Part shown: piece by piece, positions 27,453 through 39,109 of the stretch
How the letters are laid out: the number at the start of each line of letters is the position of its first letter
Numbering within the stretch: the stretch's first letter is position 1
Assembly (NCBI RefSeq): GCF_947494055.1
Contig: NZ_CANLTR010000001.1
Span: forward strand, 248,001-312,000
DNA: 64,000 nt
Reading direction: 5' to 3'
Source of the DNA: an uncultured Jannaschia sp.
GTDB taxonomy: Bacteria > Pseudomonadota > Alphaproteobacteria > Rhodobacterales > Rhodobacteraceae
Made by a program: the position numbers and the translations under genes
Notes under the pieces: generated by a model
What the model saw: the letters and a program-made list of their open reading frames with translations, nothing else
Databases searched by the model: none
Told to the model about the DNA's origin: nothing

Positions 27453-28762
27453 CGCGCATGTTCGCCCTGCTGACAGCCGCCCTGATGCCCCTGCCGGCCC
27501 TGGCCGAGGTGGAAATCCAGGAGGTGACCTCGCCCGGTGGCATCACCGCCTGGCTTGTGGAGGAGCATTCGATCCCGTTCACTGCCATCGACATCCTGTT
27601 CGAGGGCGGCGCCAACGAGGATGCGGCCGGAAAGCGTGGCGCGACCAACCTGATGATGTCGCTTCTCGAGGAGGGCGCCGGCGAGTACGACGCCCAGGCC
27701 TTCGCGGAGCGGGCGGAGGAGCTGGCCGCACGCATGTCCTTCGACGCCGCGAACGACTCGGTCTCGGTGGGACTGCAGTTCCTGACCGAGAACCGGGAGG
27801 AGAGCGTCGACCTGCTGCGCGAGGCGCTGACCGACCCGCATTTCGACATGGACGCCGTGGAACGCGTACGCGCGCAGGTCCTGGCGTCGATCGCCTCGGA
27901 TGCGAGCGATCCGGGCGACATCGCCTCCGACACGTTCTCGGGGCTGGCCTTTCCCGGCCACCCCTACGGCACCTCGCTCGAAGGCACGCCGGAGACGGTC
28001 GCCGCGCTCAACATCGAGGATCTGCGCGATGCCCACCAGCGGGCGCTGACCCGTGACCGCGCGCTCGTCGGCGTGACGGGCGACATCACCGCCGAGGAAC
28101 TCGGACCGCTGCTGGACCGTCTGCTGGGCGACCTGCCCGAGAGCGACGGCGCCACGGTCGCGGAGGCAAGCTACGACCTGTCCGGCGGCGTGACGGTGGT
28201 GGACTTCCCCTCGCCGCAATCGGTCGTCCTGTTCGGGCACGAGGGCATCGCCTTCGACGACCCGGATTACTTTCCGGCCTACGTGCTGAACGAGGTGCTG
28301 GGCGGCGCCGGCTTCGATTCGCGGTTGATGCAGGAGGTGCGCGTGAAGCGCGGGCTGACCTACGGGATCGGCACCGATCTCGTCCCCCGCGACCTCGCGG
28401 CGCAGGTGATGGGCCAGTTCTCGTCGTCGAACGACAAGACCGCCGAGGCGGTGCGCATCGTGCGCGACGAATGGGCGAGGCTGGCGAGCGAAGGCGTGAC
28501 CGAGGCGGAGCTCGACGCCGCCAAGACCTACCTGACCGGTGCCTATCCCCTACGCTTCGACGGCAATTCGCGGATCGCCTCGATTCTCGTGGGCATGCAG
28601 GCCAACGACCTGCCGATCGATTACATCGCGACTAGGAACGCGCGGATCGAGGCGGTGACGCAGGACGACGTGCGCCGTGTGGCCGCCCGCGTCCTGCGGC
28701 CCGAGGAGCTGCATTTCGTCGTCGTCGGGCAGCCCGAGGGCCTGCAATCCGGCGGCTTCTGA
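27449..28762 (+). CDS. Exported M16 family peptidase-like protein (non-catalytic subunit)
   Basis: The 437-aa protein has a signal peptide (MTRMFALLTAALMPLPALA) and the M16 fold, including the C-terminal motif LNEVLGGAGFDSRLMQEVRVKRGLTYGI (read in parts). At the place of the HxxEH zinc motif it has LMMSLLEEGAG, so the metal ligands are missing. It should be the structural partner of the preceding catalytic subunit, like the PqqF/PqqG-type or mitochondrial processing peptidase pairs. The start overlaps the upstream stop (ATGA). Confidence 0.9.
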   Translation: MTRMFALLTAALMPLPALAEVEIQEVTSPGGITAWLVEEHSIPFTAIDILFEGGANEDAAGKRGATNLMMSLLEEGAGEYDAQAFAERAEELAARMSFDAANDSVSVGLQFLTENREESVDLLREALTDPHFDMDAVERVRAQVLASIASDASDPGDIASDTFSGLAFPGHPYGTSLEGTPETVAALNIEDLRDAHQRALTRDRALVGVTGDITAEELGPLLDRLLGDLPESDGATVAEASYDLSGGVTVVDFPSPQSVVLFGHEGIAFDDPDYFPAYVLNEVLGGAGFDSRLMQEVRVKRGLTYGIGTDLVPRDLAAQVMGQFSSSNDKTAEAVRIVRDEWARLASEGVTEAELDAAKTYLTGAYPLRFDGNSRIASILVGMQANDLPIDYIATRNARIEAVTQDDVRRVAARVLRPEELHFVVVGQPEGLQSGGF

Positions 28763-28801
28763 TCTGGCGGAACCGGCGGCGTCCATGCTAGCCCTCGTGG
28801 C

Positions 28802-30588
<1,787 letters not shown>

Positions 30589-30592
<4 letters not shown>

Positions 30593-31641
30593 CGCTCGAC
30601 CTCGCCGACCCGCTCACGCTGGCCGCGCTCGCCGGCGGCGCGGCGCTGCTGATCCTCGTGATCCTCCTCCTCACGCTCGGCGGACGGCTGCGCGACATGA
30701 GCCACGCGCAGGCGCGGCTGACCGGCGGACTGGCCCAGCTCACCGAGGCACAGCGGCGGTCGGAGGCGCAGGTCGGCACCGCGCTCGGCGACAGCGCGAC
30801 GCGCACGGCCCGTGCGCTCGGAGAGTTGCAGCAGCGGCTCGCGACCATCGACCGCGCGCAGGCCAAGATCGAGGCGCTGTCTGGCGACGTGCTTGGCCTA
30901 CAGGACATCCTGTCGAACAAGCAGACCCGCGGGGCCTTCGGCGAGATCCAGCTCCACGACATCGTCGCCAAGGCCCTGCCGCCCGACGCCTTCACCTGGC
31001 AGGCGACGCTCTCCAACGGCCGGCGGGCCGATTGCCTGATCCACATGCCGGACCCGCCCGGCCCGCTCGTCATCGACGCGAAGTTCCCGCTCGAAAGCTA
31101 CGAGGCGCTCGTGGCCGATCCGAAGTCCACCGCGGCCCGGACGGCGTTCCGCGCCGCGCTGCGCACCCATATCCGCGCCATCGCGGACCGGTATGTGTTG
31201 CCGGGCGAGACGGCCGACGGAGCCTGCCTGTTCCTGCCGTCGGAGGCGATCTACGCCGAGCTGCACGCGACCTTCCCCGAGATCGTGCGCGAGGGATTCG
31301 CCGCGCGCGTCTGGATCGTCTCGCCCACGACCTGCATGGCGGTGCTCAACACCCTGCGCTCCGTGCTGAAGGATCACCGGATGCGCGCGCAGGCGGGCGA
31401 GATACGGCGCGCGCTGGCCGCGCTCGGGCGCGACGTGGAGTTGATCGTGGAGCGGGCGGCCAAGCTGGAGACGCATTTCGACCAGGCCCGCCGCGACGTC
31501 GAGGGGATCGCCACCGCCGCCGAGCGCGCCGGCAAGCGCGCCGAGCGGCTCGACGCCTTCGACTTCGACCCCGCACCGGAGCCCCCGGCCGAGGCGTCGA
31601 AGCCCCGGCTCGCCCCGGTGATCCGCCGCCGAGAGGGGTAA
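30589..31641 (+). CDS. rmuC: DNA recombination protein RmuC
   Basis: RmuC-family proteins limit inversion at short repeats, presumably by a nuclease-like activity. The 350-aa protein has an N-terminal membrane anchor (about residues 10-32). A coiled-coil region follows, then the RmuC domain with NKQTRGAFGEIQL, LVIDAKFPLESY and VWIVSPTTCMAVLNTLRSV. The DAKFP stretch is the PD-(D/E)xK-like core. The start overlaps the mutL stop by 4 bp (ATGA), tying it to DNA maintenance. Confidence 0.93.
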
Positions 31642-31679
31642 AATTGTGAAAGCGCCCGGCCAGTGCTAGCTCCCCTCCC

Positions 31680-33932
31680 ATGAGCCAGCTCCCCACAAAG
31701 GCGGACATCCTGCAATGGATCTCCGACAACCCCGCCCTCACCTCCAAACGCGACATCGCCAAGGCCTTCGGGATCAAGGGCGCGGCCCGGATCGACCTGA
31801 AGCGCATGCTGAAGGATTTGGAGGGCGAGGGGCACCTCGCGAAGCGCAAGCGCTCCTACGACGACCCGAACCGCCTGCCGCCGGTCTCCGTCCTCAAGGT
31901 CGCGGAGGCGGATCGCGACGGCGACCTGTTCCTCGCGCCGCATGACTGGCAGGGCGACGCGGCCGAGCCGCGCATCCTCTACGTACCCGGCAAGGACGAC
32001 CCGGCGCTGGCACCCGGGGACCGGGTGCTGGCCCGCGTGACCGAGGTCGCGGACGACGATCACAGCCACGAGGGCCGCCTGATCCGCCGCCTCTCCGCCG
32101 GGCCGCGCCGGCTGCTGGGCATCTACCGGACCGGCTCCGAAGGCGGCCGCATCGTCCCCATCGACAAGGGCACGGACCGCGAGTGGACGGTCGGCGCGCA
32201 GGACACGGGCGGCGCGCGCGACGGCGAGTTGGTCGAGGCGGAGCAGACCGGGCCGAAGGGCCGCATGGGCCTGCCCCGTGCCCGCATCGTCACGCGGCTC
32301 GGCGACCCCGGCGCGGCGAAGGCGGTGAGCTTGATCGCGATCCACCAGCACGGGCTGCGCGACGAATTTCCCGACGCGGCCGTCCTCGAGGCCGAGCGGG
32401 CGAAGCCGCCGGAACTCGGGGACCGGACCGACCTGCGCGACCTGCCGCTCGTCACCATCGACCCGTCGGACGCGCGCGACCATGACGACGCGGTCTACGC
32501 CCATCCCGACGACGACCCGAAGAACGAGGGTGGCCATGTCCTCTGGGTCGCCATCGCCGACGTGGCCGCCTACGTCACCCCGGGCAGCGCGCTCGACCGG
32601 GAGGCGCGGGAACGGGGGAACTCGACCTACTTCCCCGACCGGGTCGTGCCGATGCTGCCCGACGCGCTGTCGGGCGACCTCTGCTCGCTGCACGAGGGGG
32701 TGGAGCGGGCCTGCATCGCGGTGCGGATGGTGATCGACGCGCAGGGCACGAAGCGCGGACAGGAATTCTTCCGCGGCCTGATGCGCTCTCCGGCCAGCCT
32801 GCATTACGAGGAAGTGCAGGCCGCCATCGACGGGGGCCCGACCGAACGGACGGACCCGCTGCTGGAGACGGTCCTGCGCCCGCTCTACGCCGCCTACGAC
32901 GCGCTGCGTTCGGCCCGCGCCCGGCGGGAGCCGCTCGACCTCGATCTGCCGGAACGCCGGATCGCGCTGTCGGAGGCGGGCGAGGTCACCTCGGTCGCGT
33001 TCCGCGACCGGCTCGACGCGCACCGATTGATCGAGGAGTTCATGATCCTCGCCAACGTCGCCGCGGCCGAGGAACTGGAGCGACAGCGCACCCCCCTCCT
33101 CTACCGTGTCCACGAGGAGCCCGACGCCGACCGGATCGAGGCGCTGCGCGAGACGGCGAAGGCGAGCGGCTTCTCACTGCCGAAGGGACAGGTCCTGCGG
33201 ACCGCCGCGCTGAACCGGCTGCTGCACGACGCAGCGGGCACGGAGCTTTCGGAGCTCATCTCCATGTCCACGCTCCGGGCGATGACGCAGGCCTATTACG
33301 CGCCGGCCAATCTGGGACATTTCGGCCTCGCGCTGCGGGCCTACGGCCACTTCACCTCGCCCATCCGCCGCTACGCCGACCTGATCGTGCACCGCGCCCT
33401 CGTCACCGCGCATGGTTGGGGCCCCGATCCGCAGGGAGACGGCCTGTCGGCGTTCGACGTCGAGCATCTGGCGGCGACGGGCAAGGCGATCTCCGAGGCC
33501 GAGCGCCGCTCGATGATCGCGGAGCGGGACACGAACGACCGCTACCTCGCGGCCTTCCTCGCGGACAAGGTGGGCGCGGAGTTCGCCGGCCGCATCTCGG
33601 GCGTGCAGGCGTTCGGCGTGTTCGTGAAGCTCGACGAGACCGGCGCGGACGGGCTGGTGCCGGTGCGCTCGCTCGGGGCCGAATACTTCCGCTACGACCG
33701 CGACGCGCAGATCCTGCACGGGACGGAGAGCGGCACCGAGATCGGCCTGGGCCAGCGCGTCACCGTCCGGCTGGCCGAGGCGGTGCCGGTCACGGGCGGG
33801 CTGGTGCTGGAACTACTGTCGATCGAGGGCGAGGCGCGCCGGGCGACGGGGCGCGGCCGATCGGGCAAGGCGGGGCGGCCGAAGAAGCGCAAGCTGCGCA
33901 AGGCGCCGTCGAAGCGGCGCGGCAAGGGATGA
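31680..33932 (+). CDS. rnr: Ribonuclease R
   Basis: RNase R is a processive 3'-to-5' exoribonuclease that degrades structured RNA. The 750-aa protein has an N-terminal winged-helix domain, cold-shock domains, and the RNB catalytic domain. The four-aspartate motif region is TIDPSDARDHDDAVYA, followed by YGHFTSPIRRYADLIVHR. An S1 domain (GRISGVQAFGVFVKLDETG) and a lysine/arginine-rich tail end the protein. The stop overlaps the start of the next gene by 4 bp. Confidence 0.96.
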   Translation: MSQLPTKADILQWISDNPALTSKRDIAKAFGIKGAARIDLKRMLKDLEGEGHLAKRKRSYDDPNRLPPVSVLKVAEADRDGDLFLAPHDWQGDAAEPRILYVPGKDDPALAPGDRVLARVTEVADDDHSHEGRLIRRLSAGPRRLLGIYRTGSEGGRIVPIDKGTDREWTVGAQDTGGARDGELVEAEQTGPKGRMGLPRARIVTRLGDPGAAKAVSLIAIHQHGLRDEFPDAAVLEAERAKPPELGDRTDLRDLPLVTIDPSDARDHDDAVYAHPDDDPKNEGGHVLWVAIADVAAYVTPGSALDREARERGNSTYFPDRVVPMLPDALSGDLCSLHEGVERACIAVRMVIDAQGTKRGQEFFRGLMRSPASLHYEEVQAAIDGGPTERTDPLLETVLRPLYAAYDALRSARARREPLDLDLPERRIALSEAGEVTSVAFRDRLDAHRLIEEFMILANVAAAEELERQRTPLLYRVHEEPDADRIEALRETAKASGFSLPKGQVLRTAALNRLLHDAAGTELSELISMSTLRAMTQAYYAPANLGHFGLALRAYGHFTSPIRRYADLIVHRALVTAHGWGPDPQGDGLSAFDVEHLAATGKAISEAERRSMIAERDTNDRYLAAFLADKVGAEFAGRISGVQAFGVFVKLDETGADGLVPVRSLGAEYFRYDRDAQILHGTESGTEIGLGQRVTVRLAEAVPVTGGLVLELLSIEGEARRATGRGRSGKAGRPKKRKLRKAPSKRRGKG

Positions 33933-35149
33933 GGGCGGCCTGCGCACTCGCGCTCTGCCTGGCGCTACCGCAGGGTGTCATGGCGCAGGAGCCCCGTCCC
34001 ATGCCGCGACCCCTCATCGTGCGCGAGGTGCCGTTCGACGCCTGGGTGGCTAGCTTTCGCGAGAGAGCCTTGGCGCAGGGGATCGGCACCGCAACGTTCG
34101 ACGCGGCGATGCGTGGCGTCCGGCCCCTGCCCGGCGTGATTCGCCGGGACCGCAACCAGTCCGAATTCACCAAGACGATCTGGGATTACCTCGACACCGC
34201 GGTCAGCGACCTGCGCGTGGCAAACGGCCGGCGCGCGATGGAACGGCACGGCGACGCGCTGGCGGCGATCGAGGCGCGGCATGGCGTGCCGGCGGAGATC
34301 GTAGCGGCGATCTGGGGGCTGGAGAGCAGCTACGGCGCCTATCGCGGCGACGTCGACACGCTCTCTGCACTGGCCACGCTCGCCGCCGACAGCCGGCGCC
34401 CGGACTTCTTCGAGGATCAGCTCCTCGCCGCGCTCGCCATCCTCGAGACCGGCGAGGCCGACCCGTCCGACCTGCGCGGGTCCTGGGCCGGGGCGATGGG
34501 GCACACGCAGTTCATGCCGACCTCCTGGCACGACCACGCGGTCGACGGGGACGGCGACGGACGTCGCGACATCTGGGGCGACGATCCGACCGATGCGCTG
34601 GCCTCGACCGCAGCCTATCTTGCCGCCAACGGCTGGACGACGGGACAGCCCTGGGGCGCGGAGGTCGTGCTGCCCGAGGGGTTCGACTACCGCCTGACCG
34701 GGGAGCGGGTGGAGAAGTCGCCCGCCGAATGGACCGCCCTTGGGGTCCGCGCGGCGGATGGCGGCCCGGTGCCCGAGGGCGGCCCGGCCTCGATCCGCGT
34801 ACCGGCCGGCCACGAGGGTGCGGCCTTCGTCACCTACGCGAACTTTCGCGCGCTGGAGAGCTACAATACCGCGGACGCCTACGTGATCGGGGTGGGCCAC
34901 CTGGCCGACCGGCTGGCGGGCGGACCGCCGCTCCGGGGCGGCTGGCCGCGCGGCGACCGGGCGTTGACCTTCGACGAGCGGATCAAGTTGCAGGAGCGGC
35001 TGCGCGCGGCGGGGTTCGACCGGCTCAGGATCGACGCGCGGATCGGTCCCGACACGCTCGACGCGATCCAGCGCTGGCAGGCGAGCGAAGGGCTGGTCCC
35101 GGACGGCTATGTCGATCCGGATCTGCTGGAGCAGCTTCGGCGGAACTAG
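33929..35149 (+). CDS. Lytic murein transglycosylase (MltB type) with peptidoglycan-binding domain
   Basis: The 406-aa protein has a signal peptide ending near GVMAQ and the SLT-like domain of the MltB family. Landmarks are FTKTIWDYLD, the catalytic glutamate in IWGLESSYGAYRG, and GAMGHTQFMPTSW. A C-terminal peptidoglycan_binding_1 domain spans about residues 340-406 (KLQERLRAAGFDRLRIDARIG). It cleaves glycan strands in the periplasm to allow wall remodelling. The ATGA overlap with rnr indicates co-transcription. No lipobox is seen, so it is probably soluble. Confidence 0.93.
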   Translation: MRAACALALCLALPQGVMAQEPRPMPRPLIVREVPFDAWVASFRERALAQGIGTATFDAAMRGVRPLPGVIRRDRNQSEFTKTIWDYLDTAVSDLRVANGRRAMERHGDALAAIEARHGVPAEIVAAIWGLESSYGAYRGDVDTLSALATLAADSRRPDFFEDQLLAALAILETGEADPSDLRGSWAGAMGHTQFMPTSWHDHAVDGDGDGRRDIWGDDPTDALASTAAYLAANGWTTGQPWGAEVVLPEGFDYRLTGERVEKSPAEWTALGVRAADGGPVPEGGPASIRVPAGHEGAAFVTYANFRALESYNTADAYVIGVGHLADRLAGGPPLRGGWPRGDRALTFDERIKLQERLRAAGFDRLRIDARIGPDTLDAIQRWQASEGLVPDGYVDPDLLEQLRRN

Positions 35150-35190
35150 AGAGCAGTTGTCGCCCGGCGGCACGCCGGGCAGCCCCTCTC

Positions 35191-36390
35191 CTACGCCGCC
35201 AGCGCCTGCGACGCGCGGTCCAGTGCGCCCGGCCCGTGCGGGATGCCCAGTGCCTTCAACCCGGTGTCGATGGTCGCCAGCGTGCCGAGGATCGACTGGC
35301 CGGAGACGTGCCCCATATGGCCGATCCGGAAGAACCCGTGCCAATCCGGCGTGTCCGGCGCGGCCATGCCGACGCCGATGCCGAGGGTCACGCCCATCTT
35401 CGACTCCACCCAATTGCGCAGTTCCGTCGCCCGCTCCGGCAGACGGATCGCGGTGACGGCATGGCTGCGGACGGCCGGATCGCGGACGTTGAGCTCCATC
35501 GCCGCATCGTTGCCCGCCTCCCACGCTTCGAAGGCCGCGTGGATCGCCGAGGCGATGCGGGCGTGCCGGGCCCAGACGTTCTCGATCCCCTCCTCGTGGA
35601 CAATCATGTCGAGCGCTTCCCGAAGGCCGTAGAGGTGATGCGTCGGGCCGGTGCCGTTGAAGTAGCGGAAGTAGATCTCCGGGTTGGTGCGCGGCACCCA
35701 GTCCCAGTAGCCGGTCACGCAATCCGCCCGCTCCCGCGCCTTCGACGCGCGGTCGTTGTAGAACACGAAGCAGACGCCCGGCGGCGTCATCAGTCCCTTC
35801 TGGCAACCGACGATGGCGGTATCGGCGCCCCATTCGTCCATCTCGAACCGGTCGCAGGCCATCGAGGCCATGCAATCGACCTGCAGCAGCGCCGGATGGC
35901 CCGCCGCGTCGATTTCCCGCCGGATGGCGGCGATGTCGGAGCGGATCGAGGAGGAGGTATCGACATGCACGACCAGCACCGAGCGGATCTCGTGGCCCTT
36001 GTCCGCGCGCAGACGCTCTCCGACGGCCGCGGCGTCGATCGGGTCGCGATTGCCGAAATCGAGCATCTCCACGTCGAGACCGAGGCCCCGCGCCATCTCG
36101 GCCCAGCCGTCGGCGAAGCTGCCCGTGCGCGGGACGAGGACGCGGTCGCCGCGCGAATGGGTATTGGCCAGCACCGCCTCCCAGGCGGCGTGGCCGTTGC
36201 CGATGTAGATCGTCGCGTCGTGCTCCGTCCGCGCCACCGCCTTCAGGTCGGGGATGAGCGAATGGGTCAGGTCGATCAGCGGGCCGTGATAGATGTTGGG
36301 CGACGGCCTGTGCATCGCGCGCAACACGCGCTCGGGCACCATCGAGGGGCCGGGGATGGCGAGGGTGTGGGGTCCGTTCGCGAGGGACAT
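35191..36390 (-). CDS. Class V aminotransferase, serine/alanine--glyoxylate aminotransferase type
   Basis: This PLP enzyme moves an amino group from serine or alanine to glyoxylate in C1 and photorespiratory-type metabolism. The 399-aa protein starts MSLANGPHTLAIPGPSMVPE and has the fold-type I core VVHVDTSSSI, VDCMASMACDRFEMDEWGAD and VGCQKGLMTPPG with the PLP lysine. NGTGPTHHLYGLREAL is also typical. GGAG precedes the ATG at 36390. It is monocistronic and convergent with the transglycosylase gene. Donor specificity cannot be fixed from sequence. Confidence 0.9.
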   Translation of the reverse strand: MSLANGPHTLAIPGPSMVPERVLRAMHRPSPNIYHGPLIDLTHSLIPDLKAVARTEHDATIYIGNGHAAWEAVLANTHSRGDRVLVPRTGSFADGWAEMARGLGLDVEMLDFGNRDPIDAAAVGERLRADKGHEIRSVLVVHVDTSSSIRSDIAAIRREIDAAGHPALLQVDCMASMACDRFEMDEWGADTAIVGCQKGLMTPPGVCFVFYNDRASKARERADCVTGYWDWVPRTNPEIYFRYFNGTGPTHHLYGLREALDMIVHEEGIENVWARHARIASAIHAAFEAWEAGNDAAMELNVRDPAVRSHAVTAIRLPERATELRNWVESKMGVTLGIGVGMAAPDTPDWHGFFRIGHMGHVSGQSILGTLATIDTGLKALGIPHGPGALDRASQALAA

Positions 36391-36509
36391 CGAGGGCTCC
36401 GATCCGAGGGTCGCGGCATGGCTACGCCCGGCCCCGGCGAGGGTCAATCTGCGGGGGCCGGGTGACGCGGGGGCTTGGATGGCAAGCGGGTTTGCCTATC
36501 TGTCGAAGC

Positions 36510-37223
36510 ATGACCGAACGCACCCTCCTCCGCATCACCGGCCCCGATGCGGGCCATTTCCTCCACGGCCTCCTGACCCGCGACGTACCGGAGACGGGGC
36601 TGGGCTACGCCGCGCTCCTGACGCCGCAGGGAAAGTACCTCGCGGACTTCCTGACGTTCCGCGACGGCGACGCCTTCGTGCTCGACGTCGCCCGCGACCT
36701 CGCCCCGGCGCTCGCGCAGCGGCTCGGCATGTACAAGCTGCGCTCGAAGGTCGAGATCGCGGCGGAAGAGGCAGAGATCGCGCGTGGGACCGGCGAGGCG
36801 CCCGAGGGCGCGATGGCCGATCCACGGCCCGGCATGGGCTGGCGGCTCTACGATGCGGGCGACGGCGACGGGACCGACTGGGACGCGGTGCGGGTGGAGA
36901 ACATGGTGCCCGCCACCGGCATCGAGCTCGTCCCGAACGAGAGCTACATCCTCGAGATGGGGTTCGAACGGCTGGGCGGGGTGGATTTCCGCAAGGGCTG
37001 CTACGTGGGGCAGGAGGTGACGGCCCGCATGAAGCACAAGACCGAGCTGCGGAAGGGGCTCGCCCGCGTCCGGGGCGATGTGACCCCGGGGGCGGAGATC
37101 ACCGCCGACGGACGCCCGGTCGGGACGGTCCACACCGTGTCGGGCGACCGTGCGCTGGCCTATCTGCGCTTCGACCGGACCGACGGGATGGAGGTCAACG
37201 GCGCGCCGCTCACGCTCGCCTGA
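36510..37223 (+). CDS. ygfZ: YgfZ/GcvT-like folate-binding protein
   Basis: YgfZ proteins bind tetrahydrofolate and help build or repair certain Fe-S enzymes. The 237-aa protein carries the diagnostic motif KGCYVGQEVTARMKHKTELRK and an N-terminal aminomethyltransferase-like domain beginning ITGPDAGHFLHGLLTRDV. The ATG at 36510 is chosen because this domain begins right after it. It is divergent from the aminotransferase gene. Confidence 0.9.
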   Translation: MTERTLLRITGPDAGHFLHGLLTRDVPETGLGYAALLTPQGKYLADFLTFRDGDAFVLDVARDLAPALAQRLGMYKLRSKVEIAAEEAEIARGTGEAPEGAMADPRPGMGWRLYDAGDGDGTDWDAVRVENMVPATGIELVPNESYILEMGFERLGGVDFRKGCYVGQEVTARMKHKTELRKGLARVRGDVTPGAEITADGRPVGTVHTVSGDRALAYLRFDRTDGMEVNGAPLTLA

Positions 37224-37297
37224 GCGGTGCCCGGGACCGTTTGCCCTCGATGCCTCGCGCGCCTAGGTAGGGCCGGAACCGACCTTTGAGGCGAGAC

Positions 37298-39109
37298 ATG
37301 ACCCTTCTGCGCGACGCGAACGCAACCTCCCCCGCCGGCGAGCCGCTGGGCGATTTGCCGGACTGGAACCTCGACGACCTGTATACCGGGCAGGATGCGC
37401 CGCAGCTTCTGGCCGATCTCGACTGGCTGGAGGCCGAGTGCCGCGCCTATGCCGCCGATTACGAGAACCGGCTGGCCGAGCTCGACGCCGCGGAGATGCT
37501 GCGCGCGATCGAGCGGAACGAGAAGATCGACGAGGTGGCGGGCCGGATCATGTCCTATGCCGGCCTGCGCTACTACCAGGAGACGACGAACGGCGAACGC
37601 GCCAAATTCATGTCCGACATGCAGGACCGCATCACGGTGATGACGACGCCGCTGGTCTTCTTCGCGCTCGAGTTCAACCGGATCGAGGACGATGCCTACG
37701 AGGCGCTGATGGCGGCGAACGCGGATCTGGCGCGCTACCGCCCCGCGCTCGACCGGCTGCGCGCGATGAAGCCCTACCAGCTTTCCGACGAGCTCGAGCG
37801 GTTCCTGCACGACACATCGACCGTGGGTGCGGCGGCCTGGAACAAGCTCTTCGACGAGACCATCGCCGGGCTGACCTTCGATGTGGACGGCGAGAGCCTC
37901 GGCATCGAAGCGACGCTGAACCTGCTGACCGATCACGACCGCGCAAGACGGGAAGCCGGCGCCCGCGCACTGGCCGACGTGTTCGGGCGCAACACGCGGA
38001 CCTTCGCGCGCATCCACAACACGCTCGCCAAGGAGAAGGAGATCGGCGACCGCTGGCGCGGCCTCCCTTCCCCGCAAGCGAGCCGGCACATCGCCAACCA
38101 TGTGGAGCCGGAGGTGGTGCAGGCCCTGCGCGACGCCGTGGTGGCCGCCTATCCCCGCCTGTCGCACCGCTATTACGCGCTGAAGGCCAAATGGCTCGGC
38201 CTCGACAAGCTGCAGGTCTGGGACCGGAACGCGCCGCTGCCGATGGAGGAGACCCGGACGATCGGCTGGGACGAGGCGCGCAGCACCGTGATGGACGCCT
38301 ATGCCGGCTTCTCGCCGGAGATGGCGCGGATCGCGGCGCCGTTCTTCGACCGCGGCTGGATCGACGCGGGGGTGAAGCCCGGCAAGGCTCCCGGCGCGTT
38401 CGCGCATCCGACCGTGACCAGCGTGCATCCCTACGTGATGCTGAACTACCTCGGCAAACCGCGCGACGTGATGACACTCGCCCACGAGCTGGGCCACGGC
38501 GTGCATCAGGTGCTGGCCGCGGATCAGGGCGAGATGCTGTCCTCGACCCCGCTGACGCTCGCCGAGACGGCCAGCGTCTTCGGCGAGATGCTCACCTTCC
38601 GCGCCATGCTCGAAGGCGCGAAGGACGACGCGCAGCGCAAGGTCATGCTCGCCGGCAAGGTCGAGGACATGATCAACACGGTCGTCCGCCAGATCGCCTT
38701 CTACGATTTCGAGGTGAAGCTGCACGACGCCCGCCGCGAGGGGGAGATGACGCCGGAAGACATCGACGCGTTGTGGATGTCGGTGCAGGCCGAGAGCCTC
38801 GGGCCGGTCTTCGAGTTCATGCCGGGCTACGAGCATTTCTGGGCCTATATCCCGCATTTCGTGCATTCGCCCTTCTACGTCTATGCCTATGCCTTCGGCG
38901 ACGGGCTGGTGAACGCGCTCTACGCCGCCTACGAGGACGCGCCGGAGGGGTTCCAGGACAAGTATTTCGAGATGCTGCGTGCCGGCGGATCGAAGCACCA
39001 CAAGGAGCTTCTGGCGCCCTTCGGCCTCGACGCCTCCGACCCGGCCTTCTGGGACAAGGGGCTGGGCATGATCGAGGGCTTCATCGATCAGCTCGAGGCA
39101 ATGGAGTGA
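37298..39109 (+). CDS. pepF: M3 family oligoendopeptidase F
   Basis: This is a cytoplasmic zinc metallopeptidase that degrades short peptides. The 603-aa protein carries the zinc motif HELGH in VMTLAHELGHGVHQVLA and the third-ligand region TLAETASVFGEML. The ATG at 37298 starts MTLLRDANATSP; the upstream in-frame codon has no support. The stop overlaps the following Nudix gene by GTGA. Confidence 0.93.
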   Translation: MTLLRDANATSPAGEPLGDLPDWNLDDLYTGQDAPQLLADLDWLEAECRAYAADYENRLAELDAAEMLRAIERNEKIDEVAGRIMSYAGLRYYQETTNGERAKFMSDMQDRITVMTTPLVFFALEFNRIEDDAYEALMAANADLARYRPALDRLRAMKPYQLSDELERFLHDTSTVGAAAWNKLFDETIAGLTFDVDGESLGIEATLNLLTDHDRARREAGARALADVFGRNTRTFARIHNTLAKEKEIGDRWRGLPSPQASRHIANHVEPEVVQALRDAVVAAYPRLSHRYYALKAKWLGLDKLQVWDRNAPLPMEETRTIGWDEARSTVMDAYAGFSPEMARIAAPFFDRGWIDAGVKPGKAPGAFAHPTVTSVHPYVMLNYLGKPRDVMTLAHELGHGVHQVLAADQGEMLSSTPLTLAETASVFGEMLTFRAMLEGAKDDAQRKVMLAGKVEDMINTVVRQIAFYDFEVKLHDARREGEMTPEDIDALWMSVQAESLGPVFEFMPGYEHFWAYIPHFVHSPFYVYAYAFGDGLVNALYAAYEDAPEGFQDKYFEMLRAGGSKHHKELLAPFGLDASDPAFWDKGLGMIEGFIDQLEAME

